Shown here piece after piece: positions 20,556-30,520 of a stretch of 64,000 bases of DNA. The notes beneath the pieces were generated by a model. It made no database searches. It was not told the DNA's origin and worked only from the letters and a program-made list of their open reading frames with translations. The stretch is from Eutreptiella sp. 'Long Island Sound 2002' (taxonomy: Eukaryota > Euglenozoa > Euglenophyceae > Eutreptiales > Eutreptiaceae), in the NCBI GenBank assembly GCA_964036045.1, contig OZ038399.1, forward strand, positions 24,312,044 through 24,376,043, written 5' to 3'. Positions within the stretch are counted from its first letter, which is position 1. Every line of letters begins with the position of its first letter. Both the position numbers and the translations under genes were made by a program.

Positions 20556-21322
20556 TCTAGCCACTTTCATCCCAACTCGTTTGTGGGCCCCGAGACGGCA
20601 GGGGTGATGTAGCCACTTTGATTCCTCTCCTGCTCTTTTGGGGGCTATTGGCCCCCCCATGGGGAGCGGATGTCCTGTTCACCCCCCACAGGGCTTCGCC
20701 CCCCACGGGGGACGGATGTTATATTGGGGAGGCGGATGTCCTACTGACACTTTGGCACTGCTGAAGCCTGCCTAACCCACAACTCCTCATTGAATACTAA
20801 ATGTTATGGACCAAATTTTGTTGCCTATGCAATGAGGCATGTGTGGATCCAGGTCATCGGCGATGGTACCCAAAAGAATGGCCAAGTTGTCAATTGGCAT
20901 TGTGAATCCTTTGAAAAATCTGCCTACTCGAAGTACGATGTGGTGGTGCCTGGTCGCACGCAGTTGTGGCCAAAGAATCCCCCCTCATATTTCAGGACAC
21001 TCGGGTGCCCCCCACCGTCCCCCCTCTGAAGGGGCCACTGATCACGAAACGAGATGGAGCGCACCAGAACGGGAGCAAGCATGCGGGCCAGAGCGCGGTG
21101 CGCCCCACGCTGCCCAGGACGGAGAAACTTGCAACGGGTGATCTTCCAGGGCCCCGGTACTAAATCGGCAGATGATTCAAATTGCATTCTCACTATGTCT
21201 GAATGGATGCCGTGGGGTGGTCGCAGTTATCTGGAGGGGGCTCCCCGCCACTGGCAAATGCAAGTCTGCCCACCCAAGTACAAGTACGTGAGTCCCATAC
21301 GGCACGCAACAGTAGGCGGGTC
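20556..21322. other. Flank of duplication copy 2, dispersed-repeat pieces, no clear gene
   Basis: Starts with members of the GATGTAGCCACTTTGATTCC family (20570-20630), then a GC-rich stretch. A short plus-strand frame around 20790-20980 reads plausibly as protein but matches nothing I recognise. Confidence 0.4.
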
Positions 21323-21429
21323 CACTCTTTCAGTGGTTCTCTGTCCTGCGAGCCCAGAGTCCTCTGATGACCTCCTGCAACGGACGCGCTGTGCATGCCC
21401 TGTGATTGCATCCACATTGGTCCGCTGCT
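21323..21429 (+). repeat. 107-bp direct repeat flanking duplicated segment copy 2 (right)
   Basis: Partner of 16130-16236; similarity ends at ACATTGGTCCGC, after which the two sites differ. Confidence 0.85.
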
Positions 21430-22300
21430 GGGGAATCAAAATGGGAACGACCTCGAGCGGCGGATGATGAAGACGGAAGTCTGTTGACCACTCTTACCAC
21501 GAGACTGGATCGTAGCTGTGCATTGCTTGTTCAGGCCGTCTTGGTTGGAATGGGTTTCTAGGCGATACGTGGGCCAGCTCAGTTGGAATGGGGAGGAATG
21601 GGGATCTAGTGACTGTGAGAGCCAACTCTTCAATGCCTACAAGTCAATGAGTGTATAGAGAAGTAGTATTGTCATTCTTTGCAGCCAAGAACGAGTATTG
21701 CATGCCACCTGCTGTAACCACAAAGGGGGCTTAGCATGTGCTGTGTGCACACACTACCACAAGTGGGCCATTTTCCTAGAACTGGGCAAATGCAGTGGTG
21801 CACACAAAAAGGCCTTTTGGGGGTAATTTATACCTCTTCATGTACCATTGTTTATTTCGTACATCTCATATTTCGGACCTCTTTCCTTCACAAATGGTAA
21901 GGAATTGGGCCAGTAAATTGACATTATTCAATGGGGGCTATAGTTTTGGGTATGTTAGTTGTCGTCTATCCGAAAAATGTGTGCACAGTGCGGGCACTGT
22001 GCCAACAGGACCCCAAAAGGTCGTGCAAGCTCCATCGCCCACATGGAGAGAACAACCAAGACTTTAAATGGCGCATCGGGCAGCACCGTGCACTACTCAC
22101 AACCTGGGGGGGGGGGGGGGGCAACATTCCTCAAGTACCGTGCAAATTTTAGGAAAGTTAAAGATAATTAATTCTGGGGTAGGTCGTGCATATAGATTTA
22201 GTCCCACGCAAAAAAAGATTATTGCGAAAAAAATTATTTCTAGCCCAACAATCAAAAAGGATGATGCAAAATTCCAAATAGTTTAATTAATCCCGCGTAT
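21430..22300. other. Non-coding stretch ending in an AT-rich CGCAAAA island
   Basis: No supported gene. A G-run lies at about 22105-22120. The island at 22140-22290 carries the same CGCAAAA/GCGAAAAAAATT words as the GT8 intron island. Confidence 0.45.
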
Positions 22301-22477
22301 CAAGTCACCTCATTGGGTGCTCAAGTAAAGGCATTGCTTGCCTCATTGCATTATGAGGAATATACTGATGCATTATGTAGGATTGGGGCAACATGTGTAA
22401 CGGAGATTGCTACTTTGTCTCGTGCAGATTTAGTGAAGGCGGGCCTGTTGCCAGCACATCCTACATCAGAGGTGCTA
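22301..22477 (+). pseudogene. SAM-domain-like fragment
   Basis: An open plus-strand frame encodes a segment with SAM-domain spacing: a V-K-A-L-L-A-S-L-x-x-E-E-Y start, a central I-G-A-x-x-V-x-x-I-x-x-L-S-x-A-D-L stretch, then K-A-G-L at the position of the usual L-G-I. SAM domains mediate protein-protein or RNA contacts. Only one exon-sized piece is visible. It follows an AT-rich island and is followed by non-coding sequence, so it is a lone exon or a remnant. Recognition is from pattern only. Confidence 0.4.
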
Positions 22478-22746
22478 GAAACCCATTGCAACCCTTGCAC
22501 CAAAAGCCCGACGACAATAGGTAGCACCACCTGCCCCTAGGGGCACACGCAGTGCCCCAGCAGCAACAATCACTCATGCAAACTCTGCACCACGTTAGTT
22601 GCGCGGTTCTTTTGTCACTTTAATACATAGCACATGTGAAAGGGTGCCGGATGAAATTTTCAAAGCTCATCGCAATGGCACTTATGATGTCCAATTCAAA
22701 GTGGGTAACGTGTTGTATTGCAAGCGTGAGGTGCCACGTCACCTTT

Positions 22747-23130
22747 TGTCATGAGCTCTGAGTTTCTGGTCTTGATATGCTTGGCAATCATAGAAATTCT
22801 GACTGCCCTCTGCTTTTATGCACGCGCAGACAAGCCATTGCGATGTACTGATTTCATCCGATTGTTCATGTGTGGCCTGCAGTATGTCATTTGCATGCGT
22901 GGACAATTCAATTGGATGCACTAGTTTTGTTGGTGTTTCTGAGTTTTTGGTCTTGATATATTGGGCAGTCATAGAACTTCTGATTGCCCTTTGCTTTTAT
23001 GCATGCCTAGACAAGCCAATTGCGATGTACTGATTTCATTCAAATGTTCATGATGATGAATTGTTCATGTCTAGGCCTGCAGTGTGTCATTTGTATGCAT
23101 GGACACTTCAATTGGATGCATCAATTTTGT
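22747..23130. repeat. Two tandem copies of a unit of about 185-198 bp
   Basis: 22747-22932 and 22933-23130 share TTGGTCTTGATAT-like, TGCTTTTATGCA, GACAAGCCA, GCGATGTACTGATTTCAT, GGCCTGCAGT and TTCAATTGGATGCA in the same order. The second copy carries a small internal duplication around TGTTCATGATGATGAATTGTTCATG. Confidence 0.88.
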
Positions 23131-24880
23131 TTGTGAACGCAAATTGAAAGGACAATCGCAAAAAAAGTTAATTTGTGGCCAGCTATTCAAATTTCTGGGC
23201 GCAAAACCCAAAAATTCACAAAAAAATTTACTCCACGGTGGTGGCCTTCGCAAATATGCCGGTTTCGCAAAATTTCCAATTTTGCACGGTACATACCCCA
23301 ACCATTCATACCCAGTCACATCCACTATACGCCCCCAAAATACCGCGTGGTCGCATATCTATATCTCTTGGGGGACCGGGCAATCGGCCTCTCGCCATGT
23401 GTCGCACCAACCCCTGTTGGGTCAGTGTGTGGTATGGATGCATTGACGGTCAGTGTGGATGGAACCCCTGGAGGCCTTACTTTGTTGACAAGCTTCTAGC
23501 ACAGGTCACTGGGGCTGTTGGCTTCAAGCCCTGGGGACCCACGGGGGCACATAACCAATTCAGATGTGGCACAGCAGTGGTGGGTGCCAGGGTGCCAGGA
23601 CTTGCCCTGTTTCACGATTCTGTGATTGACCACCATAGAGGGAGCTGTCCGCCTTCACCACTGGCCAGGTGCATCCAGATAGGCACCCCTTGTCAACGGT
23701 GGATTGACCATATCCAACGGTGGCACCTGTGCCCGGAGGTGCCTGTGGCCAGGGTCCATTCCCGGGTGGATCCTTCCAACAACCACTCGTATTCTTTCGT
23801 GCCTCCCTGTTTCCCGTTCTGCACCTAGCACCCCTCTTGGCAGGTGCGCTCTGTCCTCCCCTGGCCCTCGTGTCCCCCAGCAGCCCCCCCTCTCCTTGGG
23901 CACCTCCCTCTTGCTGCTGAGACTGCCCTACTCTCTGCCTTCTGCTTCACCCTCAGCCCGTTTCTCTGGGCTTGGAGGGGGGCGGGGGGTCATCGATGGA
24001 GGCCGCACGCAGGTCAAAGAGCACTCCACATATGCGCATCATGGTATGCATATGCAGCAGTTCCAATGAGCTGCGATGTTGTCACAGCTCTCCATAAGGC
24101 TGCATTGTTCTTTGCTTGGCCATGTTTTGTCAGCCACAACCTCTGGCTTGCATTCTACTTACAGTGTACACCTTTTTCACCTGGCCATCAGGTCCTTGCT
24201 CATAGGCTGGCACTCAGTCGGCCAGACCTGTTGGTCACTGTTCGAGCAGTGAGGCAGGAAGGGCAAGGAGGGTAATCGGTGCCACCCCTCATGGGTTACC
24301 GTCACATGTCACAACAATCTAGTTGCACCATACCTTTGGTGGACCAGCACAAGCATTGTATCTAACTATCCAGATACAAAGCGTACCTCCTCTTCCGTGT
24401 TGAATGCATATCATTACTGAACTCGTGCTGTTCAGTGAATCTATCTACCTCCCATTCTATTAACTGTTCTGACCGTGGTCATTCAATGGTTGAGATCCCC
24501 GACCTCATCCCCGAGTCCAGATTTCTAATCTCCGGAGGGGGGGTGGGGGTTGGCACGAAGCCATGGTATTTGGTTGCTGTTGTTGTTGCGGCGGGGGGCG
24601 GGGGGCGCAGCGCACTGCTGTTTGGCAACCACCCCAAACTTCGACCAAACTTCACACCGTCGCCAACAATAAACGCTTCGTGCCAACCCCCCACCCACCC
24701 ACCCACCCACCCACCGTGTCTTATGAGGGAGCGTTAGCGCGCCGGGTGCGCGCCGGGGCATCTTTTCAGGCCAAACTCGGCACTCTTCACCGCTTCTTCA
24801 CCTGTTTCTGCTCCTTTGCAAGTGGATATTGGACTACGACAAGCCACACACTTTGCAGTGTGGCCCCTTGAGCTGAGGAT
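23131..24880. other. Stretch without a supported gene
   Basis: 23140-23300 is an AT-rich CGCAAAA island. A 217-codon plus-strand frame (23175-23828) begins inside that island and reads as low-complexity or repeat-derived rather than a known protein. 24530-24610 is G-rich and 24690-24712 is a CCCACCCACC run. 24733-24760 holds a GCGCGCCGG motif discussed under findings. Confidence 0.4.
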
Positions 24881-25056
24881 ATGGTTTGCGGTTGATTCTG
24901 GTCTGCCTAGGGGCTTCTTTAGGGGAGGGTAAAACCGGGGCTAAAGTTGGGATACTCAATACAAAATTAGCGCGCCGGACACGCGCCGGGCAAACGTTCC
25001 CTCTCTGTGTTCGCATTCAGGACAGCCCTGCGGCAGGGCACGGCTGACTTGGCAGA

Positions 25057-27975
25057 ATGCTGCTCCTGCTCCTCTTCGTGATACACTGCCCAGGGCCTTG
25101 CAGGAGCCAAGCAGCATCTTATGACCTCAGTCCCCAGCCCCCAGAGCCGCGCTACACCACTGCAGGGGCCGCCAACAACAGCCCCTTGTCACCGGCCCCG
25201 GCCCTGTGGCGCCTGGACGTTGACAATGCGAGCACCTACACCGACTCATGCGACCAGGCGTGCCGTGGCCGTGTGGTCGTCATAGAAACGCCGCAGAGGC
25301 AGGGCCTTGACGAGCACGACATTGCGGACTGCGGAGATCAGGTGATCACGCACGACTGCGCGTCGACGACACAAAACTGCCTCCGACGCGGTGCCGTTGG
25401 CCGCAGGAAAGTGGGCAAGCCCAACCCCCGGGCCCGTGTCTTCGACGGGGTCCTCTGCCTTGTCATCGCGCACAAACACAACATCTTCCACACTTTCTAC
25501 TTCCTGCCGTACCTTTACGCAGTCCGCGCCCACTGCACGGCGTACTTCTACCGCATCCATCCGCAGTCGATGGCGATGCAGGAGCTCATCGCTGCCCTGT
25601 TCCCCGGCCCGTGGCTGCCCTCCGTGTCAAACATGGTGTTCCCCCGGGTTATCTTCCAAATGCACCCCCACACCGTCGACTTTAACTTTTTCTACCCCTC
25701 CGCAATTCTGCGACAGATGCAGATCGATATCTACCGCAACCTGTCACTGCCGGCACCCACCCCGGCGGCCTGCGGTGACAAGATGCGGATCCTGTTCCTG
25801 CAACGCGCCCCTGCCCACCAGCGCGTGCTCATTAACACACAGAAGGTACCCGCTGAGCCTGTTCCCTGCCATTCTGCACGTTTGCTGTGTGTACTGCTGT
25901 GCCCACGCGGCTCGGGGGGTGGGTGGGAGCTACTCCCGCAACGGCCATGTTTCGGTGGAAGCAGTGCTTTCCCATCTTTCAACCTACCACCGCCGGTGCG
26001 AGGCAGGGCTAGAGGCTGCAGTCCATGTCTTCTTTTATCCTCCCCCGGATGTACTGTCACACCATCCCCAGTCCCACACCTCGAACGAGGAACCGCAGGG
26101 ACCTGCCTGAACAAAAACGGCTGGCGGTATGGCAGCGCCCCCAGTTGTATAAGCTATGGGGGGGAGCGGCAGCGCGCCGGGCGCGCGCCGGGCATGTTTT
26201 TGGGCCACGTTTGATACGGAGCCGTAATCCACGCTTTTCACGCAGGGGTGATGTAGCCATTCCGCCCACACGTGGGCCCCTGAGGCGGCAGGGGTTATGT
26301 AGCCGTTCTGAGTCACAAAGGAAGCCGGAGCATCTACTTTGATTGCTTCTAGGGGCAAGTGCTAAGGAAGTACCTTCGGGGAACCCAAGGCGGTCCCGAG
26401 ATCTGCTTCGGTGGTTTCGGTACCTACGGGGAACCTAATCGTCCTTTGTCTTCAATTCAACCTTCCGGTGCTATCCGGGATAGTTAATGCAAAAGTAGCG
26501 CGGCGGGCAAACCTCTCCCCATGGGCTTGTCTAAGCTACAGTGGGCGTAGGGACTGTATCGATTTGGGACCTAATTTAATTCGGTGCCAAATGTAGTGTG
26601 GCCTCATAAGACATTGGTTTAGTGACGAATCTGCAAGTTACATAAGGTCATGGACATGTGTTTTGTGGGTGTTTCCTGATTTGAACTCACACCGCCGGTT
26701 TCGTGGGAGGTTTGGGCACTATGGACCCCATTTCTTGCACTAGCTCACCATTGCCGGTAGTTGTAAGTGGTGTTTGCAAGCCACGGTCTTGTCCAAGCTA
26801 CAGTGGGCGTAGGGACCGTATTAATCTGGGACTTTTGCGTAGCTTATAGGGGGGGGAGGGGGGTTACTAGACGCGGTGCGCGCGTGGTGCATGTCCCCCA
26901 CCCCCCTTTGCGCGAGCACCGGCTTGTCCAAGCACAGGAGCATGTCTGACCCCCCCGTACCACTTTGCTCGTGTCCCCGCAGGCCGTGGCGATTATGCAG
27001 CAGTACGGAGCTGTACATCAGACGCACTTCAGCGCCAACTCCTCCCTCCACACCGTGGCGTCTGAGCTGCGGAACGTCAATGTTCTGGTCACTCCGCACG
27101 GGGCGGGCCTCACTTGGCTGGCCCTTGCGAACCCGCACATCTGCACCATCGAGTTATTCCCGCGGCATTTCGTGATGATGACGTACCTGTCGTTGTCCGC
27201 CAGTCGCCATTCGTGCCACGTTCCGCTGTTGGCGGTTTCCGGGGCAATGCAAACCCCGGCAGAGTTTTGGAAGTGCGTCCACGGCGCCGGCTGCCGTCGC
27301 CAAATGAAGAATGGGCCGACGGAGGTGACGGATCAGCAGCTGCAACTCGCCCTGGCGTGGGCGCAAATCCACTGCCGCAGGTCGCAGGCGCAGGCGCAGG
27401 CCATGGAGGCGCAGCACCGTGCCTTCGTCGCGGCCCAAGGGCGATGCAAGACTGCGGCAAACGGCAGAAGCAGGGCCACTGCCGGAGTCCACATCGTGTT
27501 TTTGAAAGGGAACGGGGGAGTATTGCACAGCGATCTGGCCATCGACGTCTGGAAGAAAATGGGGTTCAGTATATCGCAGAGTTCCGCAGAGGCTTTGCGG
27601 AACGGCTCGGGCGTCGACATTCTGGTGGGCCTCTCTTCGCCCGATTTGGCCGCGGCTGCACCGCTGGCGATGTGTCTTGTGGAGGTGTTCCCTCTCAGGG
27701 CGGTGAGTACCGCGGTCATGACGGCGTACGCGGACGCCAACCGCTCGTGCTACACGCCGGTTTTCACGCCCCCCGTCTACGGCGCTCAGCAGTGCCAAGG
27801 GCAGCAGGACCGCGGGTGCGGGGTCATTGACCACGTGCAAGGCCTGCAGGCCGTCCAGCGGTGCGACGTATGCTCCCCTTTCCTCACGTTTCCGAAGATT
27901 CGGGGGTTTTTCGGACACGACTTCGTACGGAGGAAGCGCGTAAATCCGCTGAAGATGTACACAAAATGGACTTGA
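25057..27975 (+). CDS. GT61-like (DUF563) glycosyltransferase, two exons
   Basis: Predicted secretory-pathway inverting transferase of the GT61 family (plant members act on xylan and N-glycans). Exon 1 is 25057-25845 and exon 2 is 26983-27975. The donor (AGAAG|GTACCC) and acceptor (GTCCCCGCAG|GCC) are both phase 0, giving 593 residues. An in-frame TGA at 25045 fixes the first ATG. Residues 1-18 are a hydrophobic signal or anchor (MLLLLLFVIHCPGPC). Key motifs are HNIFHTFYFLPYLYAV (from residue 141), a basic RILFLQRAPAHQRVLINTQK stretch spanning the splice junction (244-263), and VNVLVTPHGAGLTWLAL with HGAGL at 302-306, the GT61 hallmark. The tail (about 430-593) resembles the 244-360 region again but lacks HGAGL. 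Exon 2 ends directly against a minus-strand retroelement fragment, so its true C-terminus may have been altered. Acceptor-specific function unknown. Confidence 0.87.
25846..26982 (+). other. Intron of the GT61-like gene
   Basis: A 1137-bp GT-AG intron. It contains two GCGCGCCGG-type motifs (26166-26195, 26495-26510), one dispersed-repeat member (26245-26320), and two copies of a 40-50-bp unit containing AAGCTACAGTGGGCGTAGGG (near 26530 and 26792). Confidence 0.85.
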
Positions 27976-28943
27976 GGCGGCCGCTGTGGGACTCGTGGCC
28001 ACGACATACCTCCCCTGATCACCCCGCGCAGCAAGAAACTGAGGCACTGGGCCAGGGTGTTGGGCGCATTCAGCACCCTACGCCTCAGCCCGTCAATCTC
28101 TTTACCCACGAAAACAATGGTGGGCGTAGGCTCGAGCACACTCTTCTCGCTAACTATGAAGCCCGCCCGCCGAAGCTTACCCAACAAAGCCTGGCATGCC
28201 TCCTGCAGCGCCGTCCTGTCGGTGGACGCGATCAGGACGTCATCCAGGTACACCCAGGACGGAACCCCAAACCGGCGCAAAGTGTTACGGACAAGCCGGC
28301 TCATGAGCTCCTGAAACACCGCCGGGCTGAAGGCCCACCCGAAGGGCAGCCTCTGGATAGCCTGGCCGTTTACCACAAAAACACGGCGCCAATTTCTGGG
28401 CATCTGCAGACTCCAGTAGGCATTTGCGAGGTCTACCTTCACAAAATACGGCTTGGCGCCGGAGGGGAGGGAATCCAGCCACTCCCGGAGGTCCTCTATC
28501 TGGGGGAGGCGGAAACGCGGCGGACGCACCCCCACCTCGCGGTTCATGCGAACCAGGTTAAGGATAAGCCGGCACTTCTCCTGATTCTTTGGGATGAGGA
28601 AGGCCGAGGCAGAGCAGGGGGCTGTCGTCCTCTTGAACCCCCCTTCAGCGCGCACTGCCTGCAGCATAGCGCGCAGCGCCGCCCCGCAATCCCCCCCCAT
28701 GGCTTGTGCCTGCGAACGCAGCCGCGCGCTAAAAAGCCGCCCAGTGGTGGACCTCAAAAAAGCTCTGCACTTGCCTAGAAGGGAGCGGGGGACGACCCTG
28801 CGCCACAGCGTGTGCGCCACCTTGACCCTGCCGAACGCGCCCAGCCCTTGACGCGCAGCAGAAATGGGCACGGGCCCCTTTCCCCGTGGGATGGGGGAGG
28901 ACCCTTCCACCAGCGCCGCAGTCAGTGGCCCCACCTCCCTCAA
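27976..28943 (-). pseudogene. Reverse transcriptase of a tyrosine-recombinase retroelement, 3'-truncated
   Basis: Minus-strand frame with ordered reverse-transcriptase motifs: SAFLIPKNQEKCRLILNL, then RLPQIEDL, FVKVDLANAYWSLQM (the first catalytic Asp), RLPFGWAFSPAVFQELMSRL, SWVYLDDVLIAS (YxDD catalytic box, near 28239-28250), and GFIVSEKSVLEPTPTIVFVG. Similarity stops at about 27976, exactly at the GT61 stop codon; RNase H and anything 3' of it are missing. Upstream, a run of about 14 C (plus strand, 28985-28999) lies where the pol frame must continue, and the frame changes across it, so the gene is broken there as read. It would copy element RNA into DNA, but this copy cannot do so. Confidence 0.88.
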
Positions 28944-29117
28944 GCGCTGTAGAACCGCCGTATACCGACGCGTTGTCTCCAGACCCCCCCCCCCCCCGCC
29001 AGCCGCACGTCTGCCCCCAGCTCCACCAGCAGGTCCAGCGCCCGCCCCCTGGCTTGCGCCCCGACCCAGCAGGGGAGCGCCTACACGACGTCCCGGGCCT
29101 CTGCCACCACCGACTCA

Positions 29118-29972
29118 TCAGCGGTGCCCGGTTGCGTCCGCCTGTCGAGGGGAAGACGTGCGCGCCCGCTTCCTCGAATCCTGCCCTTGTGGCTGAGCAG
29201 TGGTCCGAGCAGCGGGCGGCGGGACCTCCTGGACCACCCAGTCTGGGAACCACGACGTGTACGGAACCTCGCTCAGCTCCCAGGAAATGCTGCGGTCCCG
29301 GACCTGTGGCCACGGCAGGAGGTGCCGCCTCTCGAAAACCCATCCCGGGCGCGCCTGCCCGTAGTGCATGGCGACCGGGCGAGAGAACCAGCCCCCCCAT
29401 GACATGAGGACCGGGATCGGGCACCCTGCGTGGAAGAGCGTGGCCGCCCCGAAGCGCCCACACGAATGGAAGCGGAGCACCTGGAATGCGGTGCCGGAGA
29501 AAAGGCGCGCCATGGACGCCTCCACGTCCGCGAGGGACCCGTGCAGCGCGACGGCCGATGGGCGCATCTGCCACTGGCGGAGCTGGGCCAGGACCTTCGC
29601 CCAGGCTCGTGGGTAGGGCCCAAGCTGGGACGTTTGCCATCCGCGGCGGCTCTTTTCTCCGTAGAACTGCAGAGTTCCGGGCCGCTGCAGCGTGGGGACT
29701 GCCGTGATTGCTTCGCCAACTCTGAGCCGTGCCCCGGCGGCAATGATGGCGAAGGCGACCAACTCCCAGTCTTCGAGCGTGCGTGTGGCAGCCACCATCG
29801 TCTTGAACATGTCTGGGGACCCCCAGTGCTCCACGGTCGGCCCTGCCCCCGGGTGAAGCTGGACGGAGTTGCCGATTTTGATGGACTCCTTCCCCGATCG
29901 GCGGCAGGGAAGGGCTGCGTGAGCAGGGGGGCGGTGAGTCGGCACTCGGGATGGCAAAGGAGATGGACTCAA
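29118..29972 (-). mobile_element. Tyrosine recombinase (DIRS/kangaroo-type) open reading frame
   Basis: A 284-residue minus-strand frame with the tyrosine-recombinase catalytic set: Arg in AGARLRVGEA, Lys in YGEKSRRGW, the H-x-x-x-R box as FHSCGRFGAATLFHAG, Trp in SWGGWFSR (in place of the third His), and Tyr in AMHYGQA. This enzyme integrates circular DNA intermediates in DIRS-group retroelements in place of a DDE integrase. It lies upstream (5', minus strand) of the reverse-transcriptase fragment, separated by about 175 bp containing a C-run. The frame has no internal stop and may be intact, though the N-terminal part before residue 40 is not recognisable. A Crypton-like recombinase is the alternative, but the adjacent RT favours a DIRS-type element. 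Confidence 0.85.
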
Positions 29973-30169
29973 CTTTGCACTGCCGATTCACCACCTTCAC
30001 CACGTCTCGGAAATACTCCAAGTGGAGGGTTGATGCTACAAGGATACACAATGGCAATAGTACCCTGCGGCAATCCTACACCCAAAAAACTGCCTACCCG
30101 TGGTCGAGAATGGCCTACTTTTCGCACAGCGCGTGCACAGCGCACGGTACGCCCCCTAAGGTCGAGGTG

Positions 30170-30520
30170 GGCTGTACTCCGGGTGAAGCCCAACTTAACT
30201 CAGCGTTGAACCCAGCTGACATCGGGTTAAGAGCAGCTTCTGATGCCCATTACGCCTCTAGGGTAAGCCCAGCTTAAGCCCGGGATAAGCCCAGCTCAAC
30301 TCCGAGTGGAGCCTAGCTAAAGGCCGCTTCAGCCAAGGCTAAGTCCGGGTTGAGCATAGCTTAACTATGGGGTGAGAGCAGCTTCTGAAGCCCATTTTCA
30401 TTCCAGGCTAAGCCCAGCTTAACTCTGGATGAATCTGTAGCCCAGATTGGCGGGGGTTACACCCAGCTTAAGCCTGCGTTAAGCCCGGTTTACCTCTGGG
30501 TTAAGCCCAGGTCACGCCTG
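30170..30520. repeat. Degenerate minisatellite on AAGCCCAGCTTAA
   Basis: Imperfect repeats of about 18-25 bp built on GGGTTAAGCCCAGCTTAA-like words. A larger module (GAGCAGCTTCTGA, then GCCCATT, then AAGCCCAGCTTAA) occurs twice about 140 bp apart, near 30230 and 30373. No coding. Confidence 0.8.

Noticed and set aside
23175-23828. 217-codon plus-strand frame
   Set aside because: It begins inside an AT-rich island, has no recognised motif, and other frames nearby are equally open.
27786-28943. Full 385-codon reverse-transcriptase frame as an intact protein
   Set aside because: The last 60 or so codons are antisense to the GT61 coding exon; RT similarity ends near 27976.
28729-30057. 442-codon minus-strand frame over the recombinase region
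   Set aside because: It is the frame-shifted shadow of the recombinase; catalytic residues are present only in the 29118-29972 frame.
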